A DNA stretch of 64,000 bases from Photobacterium sanctipauli. Lineage in GTDB: Bacteria > Pseudomonadota > Gammaproteobacteria > Enterobacterales > Vibrionaceae. Location of the stretch: the NCBI RefSeq assembly GCF_003026495.1, contig NZ_PYMA01000007.1, positions 183,341-247,340 of the forward strand, given 5' to 3'. Positions 35,725 through 45,523 of this stretch are shown in pieces. How positions within the stretch are numbered: the stretch's first letter is position 1; each line of letters begins with the position of its first letter. Under the pieces are notes generated by a model. The model was not told the origin of the DNA and ran no database searches. It saw nothing but the letters and a program-made list of their open reading frames with translations. The position numbers and the translations under genes were made by a program.

Positions 35725-37218
35725 ATGCCCATGGAAAGAACAGTATCCCCTTTGTACGCCGCGATTGACCTTGGCTCGAACAGCTTCCACATGTGGATAG
35801 TCAAGGAAGTAGCTGGCAGTGTGCAGACCCTGGCGAAAATCAAGCGCAAGGTGCGCCTGGCTGCCGGTCTGAACAGCGATAACACACTCAGCGACGAAGC
35901 CATGCAGCGAGGCTGGGACTGCCTAAGCCTGTTTGCAGAGCGCCTGCAAGACATCCCGGATGCCAACATCCGCATTGTGGGTACCGCGGCATTGCGTACA
36001 GCGATAAATGCTGATGCTTTTCTTTCCCGAGCAAAGACGATTCTTGGCCACCCCGTCAATATTATTCCCGGCGAGGAAGAAGCCCGAATCATCTACCAAG
36101 GTGTTGCCCACACTTCCGGCGGCAGCGGTAAGCGCCTCGTGGTCGATATCGGTGGTGCCAGTACCGAGGTGATCATCGGCGAAGGGTTCGATGCCAGCGC
36201 ACTGACTAGCCTGAAAGTAGGTTGTGTTACGTGGTTAGAGCGCTACTTCAAGGATCGCTACCTGACTGAAGACAACTTCAACGCCGCCATCACCGCGGCA
36301 AAAACCGCGATCGAGCCGATTGTCGAGCAATACCAGAAACTTGGCTGGGAAACCTGTGTCGGTGCCAGCGGCACTGTACAAGCACTACAGGAAATTATGC
36401 TGGCACAGGGGATGGATGAAGTCATCACCTTGCAAAAGCTCAAGCGTATGCAGCGACAGGCCATGCAGTATGAGCGCCTGGAAGACCTTGATATCGAAGG
36501 TCTAACGCTGGAGCGTGCCCTGGTTTTCCCAAGCGGGCTATCTATCCTGATCGCGATTTTCGAGTCGCTCGGCATTGAGTCGATGACCCTTGCCGGCGGC
36601 GCACTGCGTGAAGGCATGGTGTACGAGATGATGAGCCAGATGCGCCACGACAATGTGCGCGAGCGCACCCTGATGAGCCTTCAGGCGCGTTTCCAGCTAG
36701 ATACCCAGCACGCCGATACCGTCGCGGCAACCGCGCTATCGCTGCTCCAGGGTTGCGACACTGAGTGGCAGTTGGAGCCCCAGGCGCAATACCTGCTGCA
36801 TGCCAGCGCGGCCTTGCATGAGATTGGCACCACTATCGAGTTCAAGAAAAGTGGCGAACACTCGGCGTACCTGATCAGCAACAGCGATCTACCGGGCTTT
36901 ACCCGGGCCCAAAAGCACCTGATCGCCGAACTATTGCGCCGCTTCCGCGAGCAATTGACCAGCATGCCGGAGCAACACGCCCTGTCGGCACAGAGCGCAA
37001 CCCGGATCCTGCGCCTGCTCCGCCTTGCCGTGATCCTGTGCCACCGCCGCGACCACCAGCAGCAGCCACCGTTTAGCCTGTCGGCCAACGACAGCAAGCT
37101 AACCCTGACCCTGCCTGCGCAATGGCTGGCAGCCAACCCGCTAACCGATGCCGAGTTGCAGCAAGAGGCAACCCGCCAAACGGATATGGGCTGGCCGATG
37201 GTGATCACCGCAAGCTAA
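35725..37218 (+). CDS. gppA: Guanosine pentaphosphate phosphohydrolase GppA
   Basis: GppA removes a phosphate from pppGpp to give ppGpp in the stringent response. The 497-residue protein has the sugar-kinase/Hsp70-like fold of the Ppx/GppA family. Phosphate loops are [12 protein letters not shown] (about residues 12-23) and [14 protein letters not shown] (about 138-151); EEARIIYQG is near 116. The C-terminal HD-like part begins near 315. ATG 35725 or 35731 are both possible. It follows rhlB, as in E. coli. Confidence 0.95.
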   Translation: MPMERTVSPLYAAIDLGSNSFHMWIVKEVAGSVQTLAKIKRKVRLAAGLNSDNTLSDEAMQRGWDCLSLFAERLQDIPDANIRIVGTAALRTAINADAFLSRAKTILGHPVNIIPGEEEARIIYQGVAHTSGGSGKRLVVDIGGASTEVIIGEGFDASALTSLKVGCVTWLERYFKDRYLTEDNFNAAITAAKTAIEPIVEQYQKLGWETCVGASGTVQALQEIMLAQGMDEVITLQKLKRMQRQAMQYERLEDLDIEGLTLERALVFPSGLSILIAIFESLGIESMTLAGGALREGMVYEMMSQMRHDNVRERTLMSLQARFQLDTQHADTVAATALSLLQGCDTEWQLEPQAQYLLHASAALHEIGTTIEFKKSGEHSAYLISNSDLPGFTRAQKHLIAELLRRFREQLTSMPEQHALSAQSATRILRLLRLAVILCHRRDHQQQPPFSLSANDSKLTLTLPAQWLAANPLTDAELQQEATRQTDMGWPMVITAS

Positions 37219-37236
37219 CCGCCCGCAGCAAGAACA

Positions 37237-37262
37237 AAAAAAGCACCCTCGGGTGCTTTTTT
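37237..37262 (+). terminator. Terminator of rhlB-gppA
   Basis: AAAAAAGCACCC and GGGTGCTTTTTT form perfect arms around TC at 37237-37262, 19 bases past the gppA stop. Confidence 0.85.
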
Positions 37263-37307
37263 ATTTTGGGGCGAAAAGGGCGCGCGGAGCTGATAACCGT
37301 TCCCCTC

Positions 37308-37431
37308 CTAATTGGTAATTCAAACGCAGGAATTTTACTCGGGTTCAAAGAGAAAGCGCGGAGTTGATGATAATCAATGAGCACTTTCGATGCAGAAGCC
37401 GAGCAAAATAACCAGTTTGAAAGCCAATTAG
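37308..37431. repeat. 124-bp imperfect palindrome between gppA and prlC
   Basis: The segment folds on itself over its full length. The ends CTAATTGG/CCAATTAG pair perfectly. Moving inward, TTCAAAC/GTTTGAA, ATTTT-A-CTCGG/CCGAG-C-AAAAT, GAAAG/CTTTC and TTGAT/ATCAA pair in register around a GATA loop. The right end contains the prlC stop codon (37428-37430). The size recalls ERIC-type elements, but the sequence does not contain their core. No target-site duplication is visible. Confidence 0.75.
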
Positions 37432-39470
37432 CCAGTGATGCCGCTGTGGCGGAGTAATGCATCGATCTGCGGCTCGCGGCCACGGAATCGCTTAAACAAC
37501 GCCATCGGCTCCTCGCTGCCGCCTCGCTCAAGAATACAGTCAAGGAAGTCGCCGCCGGTTTGGGTGTTGAAGATCCCCTCCTCCTCGAAACGCGAGTAGG
37601 CATCCGACGACAAGACCTCGGCCCATAGGTAGCTGTAGTAGCCTGCGCTGTAGCCGCCTGCAAAAATGTGGCTGAAGCTATGCGGGAAGCGTCCCCACTC
37701 TGGGCTTGGTACCACGGAAACACGCGACTTGATGTCGAACAGCGTATCTAGCACCTTGGCGCCGACCTCGGGATCGTATTCGGTGTATAGGGTAAAGTCG
37801 AACAGGCCGAACTCCAGCTGGCGCAAGATCCCCATCGCCGACTGGAAGTTTTTCGCAGCCAGCATTTTATCGAGCATTTCCTTCGGTAGCGGCTCGCCAG
37901 TTTCATAATGGCCGGAAATAAACGCCAGCGCCTCTTCTTCCCAGCACCAGTTCTCCAGGAATTGGCTTGGCAGCTCAACGGCATCCCATGGCACGCCGTT
38001 AATGCCGGAAACAGCCGGCACTTCCACTTGGGTAAGCATGTGGTGGATACCGTGGCCGGTTTCATGGAATAGGGTAACCACTTCGTCGTGGGTAAACAGC
38101 GCCGGCTTATCGCCCACCGGCTTGTTGAAGTTACATGTCAGGTAGGCCACCGGCGCCTGCAAGCTACCGTCTTCACGGGTACGGCGGACAATGCACTCGT
38201 CCATCCAGGCTCCGCCACGCTTGTGCTCGCGGGCATACAAATCAAGGTAGAAGCTACCGCGCAGCTGCCCTTCGCCATCGAAGATATCGTAGAACTTCAC
38301 AGACTCGTGCCAGGTATCGACGCCTTCGCGCTCGGCCACGTTCATGCCGAACACGCGCTTTAGCACCTCGAACAGGCCTGCAACCACTTTCTGCTCCGGG
38401 AAGTACGGGCGTAATTGCTCGTCGGAAATGCTGTAGCGGTGCTGTTTCAGCTTTTCGGCATAAAAGGCAAAGTCCCATGGCTCAAGCGACTCGGCACCGA
38501 ACTCGGCGCGGGCATAATCGCGCAGCTCCTGCACCTCGCGCTCGCCCTGCGGCTTGGCACGGGTGGCCAAATCGTTCAAGAAGCCCAGTACTTGCTCTGG
38601 GGTCTCAGCCATCTTGGTTGCCAGTGATTTTTCACTGTAGGTATTGAAGCCCAGCAAACGCGCAATTTCGTGGCTCAGCTTAAGCTTCTCGGCAATGATA
38701 TCGGTATTGTCCCACTTGCCGGCATTCGGGCCGCGATCAGAGGCGCGGGTAACAAACGCTTCGTACATTTCCTGGCGCAGCGCTGCATTCTCACAATAAG
38801 TCATGACTGGCAGGTAAGACGGGATATCAAGGGTGAATAGGTAACCTTCTTGCTCCTTGGCCTGGGCCGCCGCCTGTGCGGCCTGCAGGGCTGATTCAGG
38901 CAAACCGACCAATTCGGCTTCATCGGTCACCAGCTTGCTCCAACCCATGGTCGCATCCAGCACGTTGTTGCTAAACGTCGAGGCCAACTCAGATAGGCGT
39001 TTGCTGATCTCGCCATAACGGTGCTGCTCTTTGGCTGGCAGGCCAATGCCCGACAGTTCAAACTCCTTGAGGGCATCGGTGATCGACTTCTGCTGGGCTT
39101 GGCTCAACGCACCGAAGCTGTCGTCAGCCTTGATGGCCTTGTAAGCGTCATACAAACCTTTGTGTTGGCCAACCCATGTGCCATAGTCGGACAGCAACGG
39201 CAGGCAGCTTTCGTACGCTTCGCGGAGCTCATTGCTGTTCTTGACCGCGTTCAAATGGCCGACCGGCGACCAAATACGGCTCAGGCGATCATCGCTTTCC
39301 GCCAACGGCACACAAATCGACGCCCAGCTCGGCGGCACATCCTTCGCCAATACCGCCTCGACGGCTGCACGGCAATCCGCAATCGCCTGCTCTACCGCAG
39401 GTTTGACATGCTCAGGCTGAATTTGAGAAAACGGAGGCAGATCCGTCATGGTGAGTAATGGGTTAGACAT
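37428..39470 (-). CDS. prlC: Oligopeptidase A (M3 metallopeptidase)
   Basis: Oligopeptidase A is a cytoplasmic zinc peptidase that degrades signal peptides and other oligopeptides. The 680-residue protein has the usual length. The zinc site HETGHGIHH is at about residues 469-477, with the downstream Glu in the ENWCWEEEAL segment near 500-510. The C-terminal YYSYLWAEVLSSDAYSRF signature is present. The last codons overlap the right end of the 124-bp palindrome. It is divergent from rlmJ, as in E. coli. Confidence 0.96.
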   Translation of the reverse strand: MSNPLLTMTDLPPFSQIQPEHVKPAVEQAIADCRAAVEAVLAKDVPPSWASICVPLAESDDRLSRIWSPVGHLNAVKNSNELREAYESCLPLLSDYGTWVGQHKGLYDAYKAIKADDSFGALSQAQQKSITDALKEFELSGIGLPAKEQHRYGEISKRLSELASTFSNNVLDATMGWSKLVTDEAELVGLPESALQAAQAAAQAKEQEGYLFTLDIPSYLPVMTYCENAALRQEMYEAFVTRASDRGPNAGKWDNTDIIAEKLKLSHEIARLLGFNTYSEKSLATKMAETPEQVLGFLNDLATRAKPQGEREVQELRDYARAEFGAESLEPWDFAFYAEKLKQHRYSISDEQLRPYFPEQKVVAGLFEVLKRVFGMNVAEREGVDTWHESVKFYDIFDGEGQLRGSFYLDLYAREHKRGGAWMDECIVRRTREDGSLQAPVAYLTCNFNKPVGDKPALFTHDEVVTLFHETGHGIHHMLTQVEVPAVSGINGVPWDAVELPSQFLENWCWEEEALAFISGHYETGEPLPKEMLDKMLAAKNFQSAMGILRQLEFGLFDFTLYTEYDPEVGAKVLDTLFDIKSRVSVVPSPEWGRFPHSFSHIFAGGYSAGYYSYLWAEVLSSDAYSRFEEEGIFNTQTGGDFLDCILERGGSEEPMALFKRFRGREPQIDALLRHSGITG

Positions 39471-39684
39471 GCGCTATTCCTTAAATCGGTAATCCCTTAA
39501 TAGATGCGTCTTCTGACAAGCAAATTCAATCCCTTAATGACGCGATTTCCTGCTTAGCTCCTCTAATAGTAACCCAGATTTAACCGCCGGATTGATGAAA
39601 GTCATCACGGCTTTGTGGATCTTCGCCCGCAATTCGCCATAATACAGACCCAATTCATCACTAACTTCTGTCGAGATCCCAGCC

Positions 39685-40524
39685 ATGCTGAGCTACCGCC
39701 ACAGTTTCCATGCCGGTAACCACGCCGATGTGGTCAAACACATTGTACAAAGCCTGATCCTTGATGCGCTCAAGCAAAAGGACAAGCCATTTGTTTACCA
39801 TGACACCCATTCCGGTGTCGGCCGCTACGATCTGCAAGACGAGCGCAGCGAAAAAACCGGCGAGTTCAAAGAAGGCATTGCCCGGATCTGGTCTCGCGAT
39901 GATATCCCGGCAGAAGTGGCGTCCTACCTTGAGGCGATCAAGGTACTCAACGACGGTGAGGAGCTGCGCTATTACCCGGGCTCGCCGAAAGTTGCCCGCG
40001 CCCAGCTGCGCGAGCAAGATCGCATGGTATTGACCGAACTGCACCCAAGCGACTTCCCATTGCTGCTGCAAGAGTTCCGCGGCGATCGCCAGGTTAAGAT
40101 ATACAAAGAAGACGGTTTTGCCCGCCTAAAAGGCAGCTTGCCACCCAAAGAGCGCCGTGGCGTGGTGTTGATTGACCCACCCTACGAGCTAAAGCACGAA
40201 TACATGGATGTCGTTCACGCGATCGCGGAAAGCTACAAGCGCTGGGCAACCGGCACCTACGCGATTTGGTACCCAGTGGTTTACCGCGAGAACATCGACA
40301 AGATGCTGAAGGGGCTGGAAAAGCTCGGCATCCGCAAGATCCTGCAACTTGAGCTGGGGGTCGAACCAGACACCAACGAGCGCGGGATGACGGCATCGGG
40401 CATGATTGTGATCAACCCGCCCTGGAAGCTGGAAAGCCAGATGAAGGCCATCCTGCCTTGGCTACAACAGGCCATCGCCCCAAGCCGTGGCCACCACACC
40501 GTGGAATGGGTAGTGCCTGAGTAG
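39685..40524 (+). CDS. rlmJ: 23S rRNA (adenine(2030)-N6)-methyltransferase RlmJ
   Basis: RlmJ methylates A2030 of 23S rRNA. The 279-residue protein opens with the family signature LSYRHSFHAGNHADVVKH (residues 2-19). It has the substrate-site HDTHSGVGRYDL near 39-50 and the catalytic DPPYE in VLIDPPYELKHEY near 162-174. It is a single gene with its own terminator. Confidence 0.95.
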   Translation: MLSYRHSFHAGNHADVVKHIVQSLILDALKQKDKPFVYHDTHSGVGRYDLQDERSEKTGEFKEGIARIWSRDDIPAEVASYLEAIKVLNDGEELRYYPGSPKVARAQLREQDRMVLTELHPSDFPLLLQEFRGDRQVKIYKEDGFARLKGSLPPKERRGVVLIDPPYELKHEYMDVVHAIAESYKRWATGTYAIWYPVVYRENIDKMLKGLEKLGIRKILQLELGVEPDTNERGMTASGMIVINPPWKLESQMKAILPWLQQAIAPSRGHHTVEWVVPE

Positions 40525-40551
40525 TGCATTCAAAGGCAATGAACACGTGCT

Positions 40552-40576
40552 AGGCGGGGATCCCCCGCCTTTTTTA
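40552..40576 (+). terminator. Terminator of rlmJ
   Basis: AGGCGGGG and CCCCGCCT pair around AT-C (40552-40570) and are followed by six T. Confidence 0.85.
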
Positions 40577-40702
40577 TACCTGCTTGCCTACGCCCATATT
40601 CTCGAACTCTCCCTCTCGTAACTCGTCCCATTCTTGATTACACTAGGGCAAACACAGCAATGATTGCTGTTACCAAATCAATAAAATCATTGGAGTAAAG
40701 TC

Positions 40703-42058
40703 ATGGCAAAGCATTTTGATTACATCTGTATCGGCGGTGGCAGCGGCGGTATTGCATCGGCCAACCGTGCCGCTATGTACGGCGCAAAAGTCGCGTTGAT
40801 TGAAGCCAAAGCACTTGGCGGTACTTGTGTAAACGTGGGCTGTGTACCGAAGAAAGTGATGTGGCACGGCGCGCAAATTGCTGAAGCAATGCACCTTTAC
40901 GCCAAAGACTACGGCTTCGACGTGGATGTGAAAAACTTCGACTGGAGCAAGTTGGTAGAAAGCCGCGAAGCCTACATCGGCCGTATCCACACCGCTTACG
41001 ACAACGTTTTGGGCAAGAACAACATTGAAGTGATCAACGGCTTTGCCCGCTTTGTCGACGAAAAAACCGTTGAAGTGAACGGCGAGCACTACACCGCCGA
41101 CCACATCCTGATCGCCGTTGGTGGCGAGCCAACCATTCCGAATATCCCGGGTGCCGAGCACGGTATCGACTCAAACGGCTTCTTCGAGCTAAACGAGCAA
41201 CCGAAGCGTACCGCGGTTATCGGTGCTGGCTATATTGCCGTTGAGATCGCCGGCGTACTCAGCGCGCTGGGTACCGATACCCACCTGTTCGTACGTAAAG
41301 AGTCGCCGCTACGCAGCTTCGACCCGATGATCATCGAGACCTTGGTAGAGGTGATGGATGCCGAAGGCCCAACACTGCACACCCACTCGGTGCCAAAAGA
41401 AGTGGTAAAAGAAGCAGACGGCACTATCACCCTGCACTTTGAGAACGGCGAGTCGCACAACGCCGACACCCTGATCTGGGCTATCGGCCGCCACCCGACC
41501 ACCGACAAAATCAACCTAGCAGCAACAGGCGTTGAAACCAACAACCGTGGCTACATCAAGGTTGACGAATACCAGCGCACCAATGTTGACGGCATCTACT
41601 GTGTCGGTGACATCATGGAAGGCGGTATCGAGCTAACACCGGTTGCAGTAAAAGCTGGCCGCCAGCTTTCAGAGCGCCTGTTCAACAACAAGCCTGAAGC
41701 CAAGATGGACTACAAGCTGGTACCAACAGTGGTATTCAGCCACCCACCAATCGGCACTATCGGCCTAACCGAGCCAGAAGCCATTGCAGAGTACGGTGAA
41801 GAAAACGTGAAAGTGTACAAGTCGGGCTTCACCGCAATGTACACCGCGGTTACCTCGCACCGCCAGCCGTGCAAGATGAAGCTGGTCTGTGCCGGCCCAG
41901 ACGAGAAAGTCGTTGGCCTGCATGGTATCGGCTTCACCGTTGACGAGATGATCCAGGGCTTCGGCGTTGCGATGAAGATGGGCGCAACCAAGGCCGACTT
42001 CGATAGCGTTGTTGCTATCCACCCAACCGGCTCTGAAGAATTCGTGACCATGCGCTAA
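40703..42058 (+). CDS. gorA: Glutathione-disulfide reductase
   Basis: GorA reduces oxidised glutathione with NADPH, keeping the cytoplasm reduced. The 451-residue flavoprotein has the FAD loop [14 protein letters not shown] (about residues 10-23), redox-active disulfide [13 protein letters not shown] (about 39-51), NADPH loop [13 protein letters not shown] (about 174-186) with the RKES arginine typical of NADPH use, and the C-terminal catalytic [12 protein letters not shown] precedes the ATG. Single gene with a strong terminator. Confidence 0.97.
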   Translation: MAKHFDYICIGGGSGGIASANRAAMYGAKVALIEAKALGGTCVNVGCVPKKVMWHGAQIAEAMHLYAKDYGFDVDVKNFDWSKLVESREAYIGRIHTAYDNVLGKNNIEVINGFARFVDEKTVEVNGEHYTADHILIAVGGEPTIPNIPGAEHGIDSNGFFELNEQPKRTAVIGAGYIAVEIAGVLSALGTDTHLFVRKESPLRSFDPMIIETLVEVMDAEGPTLHTHSVPKEVVKEADGTITLHFENGESHNADTLIWAIGRHPTTDKINLAATGVETNNRGYIKVDEYQRTNVDGIYCVGDIMEGGIELTPVAVKAGRQLSERLFNNKPEAKMDYKLVPTVVFSHPPIGTIGLTEPEAIAEYGEENVKVYKSGFTAMYTAVTSHRQPCKMKLVCAGPDEKVVGLHGIGFTVDEMIQGFGVAMKMGATKADFDSVVAIHPTGSEEFVTMR

Positions 42059-42079
42059 GCACAAGGCTGCGTTTTAACG

Positions 42080-42109
42080 GGGCAGGCATGGATATGCCTG
42101 CCCTTTTTT
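42080..42109 (+). terminator. Terminator of gorA
   Basis: GGGCAGGCAT (42080-42089) pairs perfectly with ATGCCTGCCC (42094-42103), then TTTTTT. Confidence 0.9.
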
Positions 42110-42291
42110 CTACCTGCCAATCGGTACTCTCCCCCAGTACCGGCATTAAATTTCACCCCGCCCCGCAAGCCCGACCGCCACCAAAGTAAGATCAAGCAGA
42201 TAGATACCCACAACCTGCCGGGAAAAGTGAATAAAAACACGCGATCATCCGAAAAGTATTCCAATTTAGGGTCAGAAACGGTAACCTTGCC

Positions 42292-42330
42292 GCTCCTGAT
42301 TATGGATGATCAGTGAATATTTATTCCTCG
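42292..42330. promoter_or_regulatory. ArgR-like box upstream of yjiH
   Basis: TGAATATTTATTC at 42314-42326 matches the ARG box core TGAAT-N4-ATTCA except at the last base. A weaker box-like stretch (TGATTATGGATGATCA) ends just before it, near the tandem arrangement ArgR hexamers prefer. It lies about 60 bases before the yjiH ATG, in the 325-bp gorA-yjiH gap, which has no other recognisable feature. Pattern match only. Confidence 0.4.
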
Positions 42331-42383
42331 ACGGATAAAGCAGTTATTTACTTCCATTTTAAAACAATGATTTAAGGTCAGGC

Positions 42384-43751
42384 ATGCAGGATCAGGTTAT
42401 TGCTAAATCAGGTAACAAGGCCAACTGGCTGATGTTCCTTCTTCCCTCGCTACTGGGCGTGTTTCTTTTCATGGCGCCGATCGAATACCAAGGCACCATT
42501 ACCATCCCGATTGCTGTTCTAGCCAAATCTGTCCAAGCCCTGCTTGGTGATATGCTGCCTGCTATCGTAACCTTTGTTATCGCGCTGACTGCCGTTACCT
42601 CTATCGCAACCAAGGCTATCAAGCCAAGGGCCATCACCGAGAACGGTTTCCTTAACGGCTTGTTCAACCCGACCCTACCATGGTTTGTGGTACAGCAAAT
42701 GGGGGCCGTTTTTGCCCTCATGTCTTTCTTTGCCATCGGCCCGGAAATGATCCACCACGGCAATACCGGCGGCATGGTATTAAACGATCTGCTACCTGTG
42801 TTATTTGCCGTATTCCTGTTTGCCGGCCTGCTACTGCCCCTACTCCTCAATTTTGGCCTGCTGGAATTTGTTGGTGCCCTTTTCACCCGTATCATGCGCC
42901 CGTTGTTCAACCTGCCGGGCCGTTCGGCGGTAAACTGTATTGCCTCTTGGCTAGGTGACGGCAGTGTTGGCGTGCTAATGACCAGCAAGCAATACGAAGG
43001 CAAGATCTACACCGAGCGTGAGGCCGCTGTCATTGGTACCACGTTTACCGCGGTGTCTATCACGTTCAGCTTGGTGGTTATTGCCCAAGTCAACCTTGAG
43101 CACATGTTTGCCCCGTTCTACCTAACTGTTTGCTTGGCCGGCCTGGCTGCTGCTGTAATCGTACCGCGCTTGCCGCCGCTTTCGTGGAAGAAAGACCGTT
43201 ACATCGATGGCAACACCACCAGCGACGAAAACCTGGAAGCCGTGCCGGAAGGCAAAACCGTTGTCGGTTATGGTTTGGAGCAAGCGCTGAACAAGGCAGG
43301 TGAAGTGAAGAGCCTTCGCAAAGTCGTTGTTGAAGGCGTGCACAATGCGGTTGATATGATTTTCGGTGTCCTGCCGGTCGTAATGGCCATTGGTACCGCG
43401 GCACTGGTGATTGCTGAAAATACCCCGGTATTTAGCATTCTTGGCCAACCGTTCATCCCGTTCCTAGAGCTGCTGCGTATCCCGGAAGCCGCCGCGGCCT
43501 CTGAAACCATCGTGGTTGGCTTTGCCGACATGTTCCTGCCTTCGATCCTGGCATCCAGCATCGAAAGCGATCTAACCCGCTTCGTCATCGCCGCGATGTC
43601 TGTAACCCAGCTGGTCTACATGTCTGAGATCGGTGCCTTGCTGATCGGCAGTAAAATCCCGGTGAAGCCTTGGGAGCTGTTCATGATCTTCATCCTGCGC
43701 ACCCTGGTAACCCTACCGGTTATCGCCTTGATGGGGCATATCTTCTTCTAA
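42384..43751 (+). CDS. yjiH: YjiH family membrane protein (nucleoside-recognition/Gate domain)
   Basis: The 455-residue protein has about ten to eleven membrane helices and the Gate (nucleoside-recognition) domain of spore-maturation and nucleoside-transport relatives. Signatures are NWLMFLLPSLLGVFLFMAPI (about residues 13-32), CIASWLGDGSVGVLMTSKQYEGKIYTEREAA (split around 195-225) and VGFADMFLPSILASS near 378. The YjiH substrate is not established. An ArgR-like box upstream hints at control by arginine. TAAGGTCAGGC precedes the ATG. Confidence 0.85.
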   Translation: MQDQVIAKSGNKANWLMFLLPSLLGVFLFMAPIEYQGTITIPIAVLAKSVQALLGDMLPAIVTFVIALTAVTSIATKAIKPRAITENGFLNGLFNPTLPWFVVQQMGAVFALMSFFAIGPEMIHHGNTGGMVLNDLLPVLFAVFLFAGLLLPLLLNFGLLEFVGALFTRIMRPLFNLPGRSAVNCIASWLGDGSVGVLMTSKQYEGKIYTEREAAVIGTTFTAVSITFSLVVIAQVNLEHMFAPFYLTVCLAGLAAAVIVPRLPPLSWKKDRYIDGNTTSDENLEAVPEGKTVVGYGLEQALNKAGEVKSLRKVVVEGVHNAVDMIFGVLPVVMAIGTAALVIAENTPVFSILGQPFIPFLELLRIPEAAAASETIVVGFADMFLPSILASSIESDLTRFVIAAMSVTQLVYMSEIGALLIGSKIPVKPWELFMIFILRTLVTLPVIALMGHIFF

Positions 43752-43787
43752 GGCAATGGCCTAGCATTTCCCATTGGAACCTTATTT

Positions 43788-43816
43788 AACGCCAGCTCAT
43801 CGAGCTGGCGTTTTCT
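43788..43816 (+). terminator. Terminator of yjiH
   Basis: AACGCCAGCTC (43788-43798) pairs perfectly with GAGCTGGCGTT (43802-43812), followed by TTC/T-rich sequence. Confidence 0.85.
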
Positions 43817-43955
43817 TGCCCGGGCTTATCTCGTCTGCCCTAAGCGGCAAGAAGCGATAGGCATGACAGCGACCTAAATAGCTCAATATCCAAACTACCG
43901 ATCCTATAGCTAAATCCGCTGAGCCACATAGCCTAATAACCATCTTTACCCGATG

Positions 43956-44041
43956 CTAATACCACCCCCTCTAACTTTACCAGCAACAATCATTAGATAA
44001 TTGATGGGATTGGTATAAACACTTGATGGGCCTGGTATTAG
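43956..44041. repeat. 86-bp imperfect palindrome between yjiH and tatC
   Basis: The gap 43752-44100 holds no gene. Within it CTAATACCA (43956-43964) and TGGTATTAG (44033-44041) are perfect inverted ends. Inner stretches (CCC...GGG, TACCA/TGGTA, AATCA/TGAT) pair less well. The right half repeats TTGATGGG-N2-TGGTAT twice, 20 bases apart. Like the element at 37308-37431 it begins CTAAT and ends ATTAG. It may be a dispersed extragenic repeat. Confidence 0.5.
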
Positions 44042-44051
44042 AAGCAGATAT

Positions 44052-44079
44052 AAAAAAACCGGCCTCGGCCGGTTTTTTT
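44052..44079. terminator. Bidirectional terminator after the ubi-tat operon
   Basis: AAAAAAACCGGCC and GGCCGGTTTTTTT are perfect arms around TC at 44052-44079, 22 bases past the tatC stop. Confidence 0.9.
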
Positions 44080-44100
44080 CATCGTGGATCAACCACTTGA

Positions 44101-44850
44101 CTACTCTTCAGCAGCATCTTCCTCGCGGTCTTCACGAATATAGAACTTCGAGAAGAACAGGCCCACTTCGAACAACAGGCACATCGGAATTGCCAGCAGT
44201 GTCTGCGAGATGATATCCGGCGGAGTCAGCATCATACCTACCACAAACGCCGCCACAATGATATATGGGCGCTTAGTGCGCAGGCTTTGCGGATCCGTTG
44301 CCCCGGTCCAGCATAGCAGGATAATGGCAACCGGAATTTCAAAGGCAATACCGAACGCCATAAATAGCGCCAGGACAAAGTCCAAGTAGCTAGCTATGTC
44401 TGTCGCAACCTGTACGCCGTCTGGTGCAATGCTGGTAAAGAAACCAAACACCAAAGGGAATACCACAAAGTAGGCAAACGAAACGCCAGCGTAGAACAGC
44501 AGCGAGCTGGAAAACAGCAGCGGCATGATCAACTTGCGCTCATGCTTGTACAGGCCCGGTGCGATAAAGCCCCATACCTGATACAAGATCATCGGTACCG
44601 CAACGAAAACCGACGTCACCAGCGTAAGCTTAATTGGCGTGAAGAATGGGGAAGCAACATCGGTGGCAATCATTGTTGCCCCTTCAGGTAGGCGCTCTAC
44701 CAAAGGAGACGACAAGAAAGCGTAGATGTCGTTCGCAAACCAAACCAAGCCAAGAAAAACCACAAGGACGCTCAGGATAGAACGCAACAAGCGGTTACGC
44801 AGCTCAACCAGGTGGCTGAATAGCGGTTGCGTGTCTTCAACTGTAGACAT
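44101..44850 (-). CDS. tatC: Sec-independent protein translocase subunit TatC
   Basis: TatC recognises twin-arginine signal peptides in the inner membrane. The 249-residue protein has six predicted helices, the N-terminal [12 protein letters not shown] (about residues 13-24), the periplasmic-loop segment PGLYKHERK with family Glu near 105, and LSTKRPY-like [13 protein letters not shown] near 190. It lies 10 bases after tatB, last in the ubiE-ubiJ-ubiB-tatABC cluster. Confidence 0.97.
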   Translation of the reverse strand: MSTVEDTQPLFSHLVELRNRLLRSILSVLVVFLGLVWFANDIYAFLSSPLVERLPEGATMIATDVASPFFTPIKLTLVTSVFVAVPMILYQVWGFIAPGLYKHERKLIMPLLFSSSLLFYAGVSFAYFVVFPLVFGFFTSIAPDGVQVATDIASYLDFVLALFMAFGIAFEIPVAIILLCWTGATDPQSLRTKRPYIIVAAFVVGMMLTPPDIISQTLLAIPMCLLFEVGLFFSKFYIREDREEDAAEE

Positions 44851-44860
44851 AGTGAGTTAC

Positions 44861-45202
44861 TTAATCCTGCTTTTGAGAGGTCGTCGCCGAGGACTGCTCG
44901 TCTTTCTTCTCGGCATAAGGGCGCTGGACATCGGCAGCTGCTTTTTTCAGCTCCTCGACAGAATCACGCAACTCAGGTGCGAGATCTTCCATCCCCATTT
45001 TTTCGGCTTTTTTCAGGTTTTCCTGCAACTCTTGGATCTTAAGCTCCTGAGACAGTTCATCCTTCACCGAATTTGCCATGTTACGAGCAGCACCCACCCA
45101 ACGCGACACCGAACGGATCGCGACGGGAAGGCGTTCCGGCCCCAGTACCACCAATCCCACCACGGAGATCAGTATTAATTCCCAGAACCCGATATCAAAC
45201 AC
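44861..45202 (-). CDS. tatB: Sec-independent protein translocase subunit TatB
   Basis: TatB works with TatC in substrate recognition. The 113-residue protein starts at GTG 45202 with [25 protein letters not shown] (helix about residues 5-20, LGPERLP hinge), then a long amphipathic helix and an acidic, disordered tail. It begins three bases after the tatA stop. Confidence 0.95.
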   Translation of the reverse strand: MFDIGFWELILISVVGLVVLGPERLPVAIRSVSRWVGAARNMANSVKDELSQELKIQELQENLKKAEKMGMEDLAPELRDSVEELKKAAADVQRPYAEKKDEQSSATTSQKQD

Positions 45203-45205
45203 GCG

Positions 45206-45454
45206 TTAAACCTGCTCTTTATCTTTCTGGCTCTTCTGAGCCTGTTCACCCTGCTGCTCGTCAGCAAGCTTCTTCTGCTCGAAATCCGCGTCAGCTTCTT
45301 TCTTTGCAGCCGGCTCATCATCACTGATTGCTTTTTTGAAACCTTTCACCGCCGAACCTAGGTCACCGCCTAGCGAGCGTAGTTTCTTTGTTCCGAATAG
45401 AAGCACAATGATCAGTGCAATGATTAGCAGTTGCCAGATACTAATACCACCCAT
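45206..45454 (-). CDS. tatA: Sec-independent protein translocase subunit TatA
   Basis: TatA oligomers form the Tat passage. The 82-residue protein has the N-terminal helix [18 protein letters not shown] (about residues 4-21), the [14 protein letters not shown] hinge and amphipathic helix (about 22-45) and a charged tail. It is the first tat gene, 69 bases after ubiB. Confidence 0.96.
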   Translation of the reverse strand: MGGISIWQLLIIALIIVLLFGTKKLRSLGGDLGSAVKGFKKAISDDEPAAKKEADADFEQKKLADEQQGEQAQKSQKDKEQV

Positions 45455-45523
45455 GCTTGTTTTACCTCAGCTTATTGTGGTTGATAACAAAACGTTTTAT
45501 GTGTTGGCCGCATACTTTACCGC

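Noticed and set aside
37377..37457. 26-codon plus-strand frame near the prlC end
   Set aside because: It lies in the 124-bp hairpin and the antisense strand of prlC; no ribosome site.
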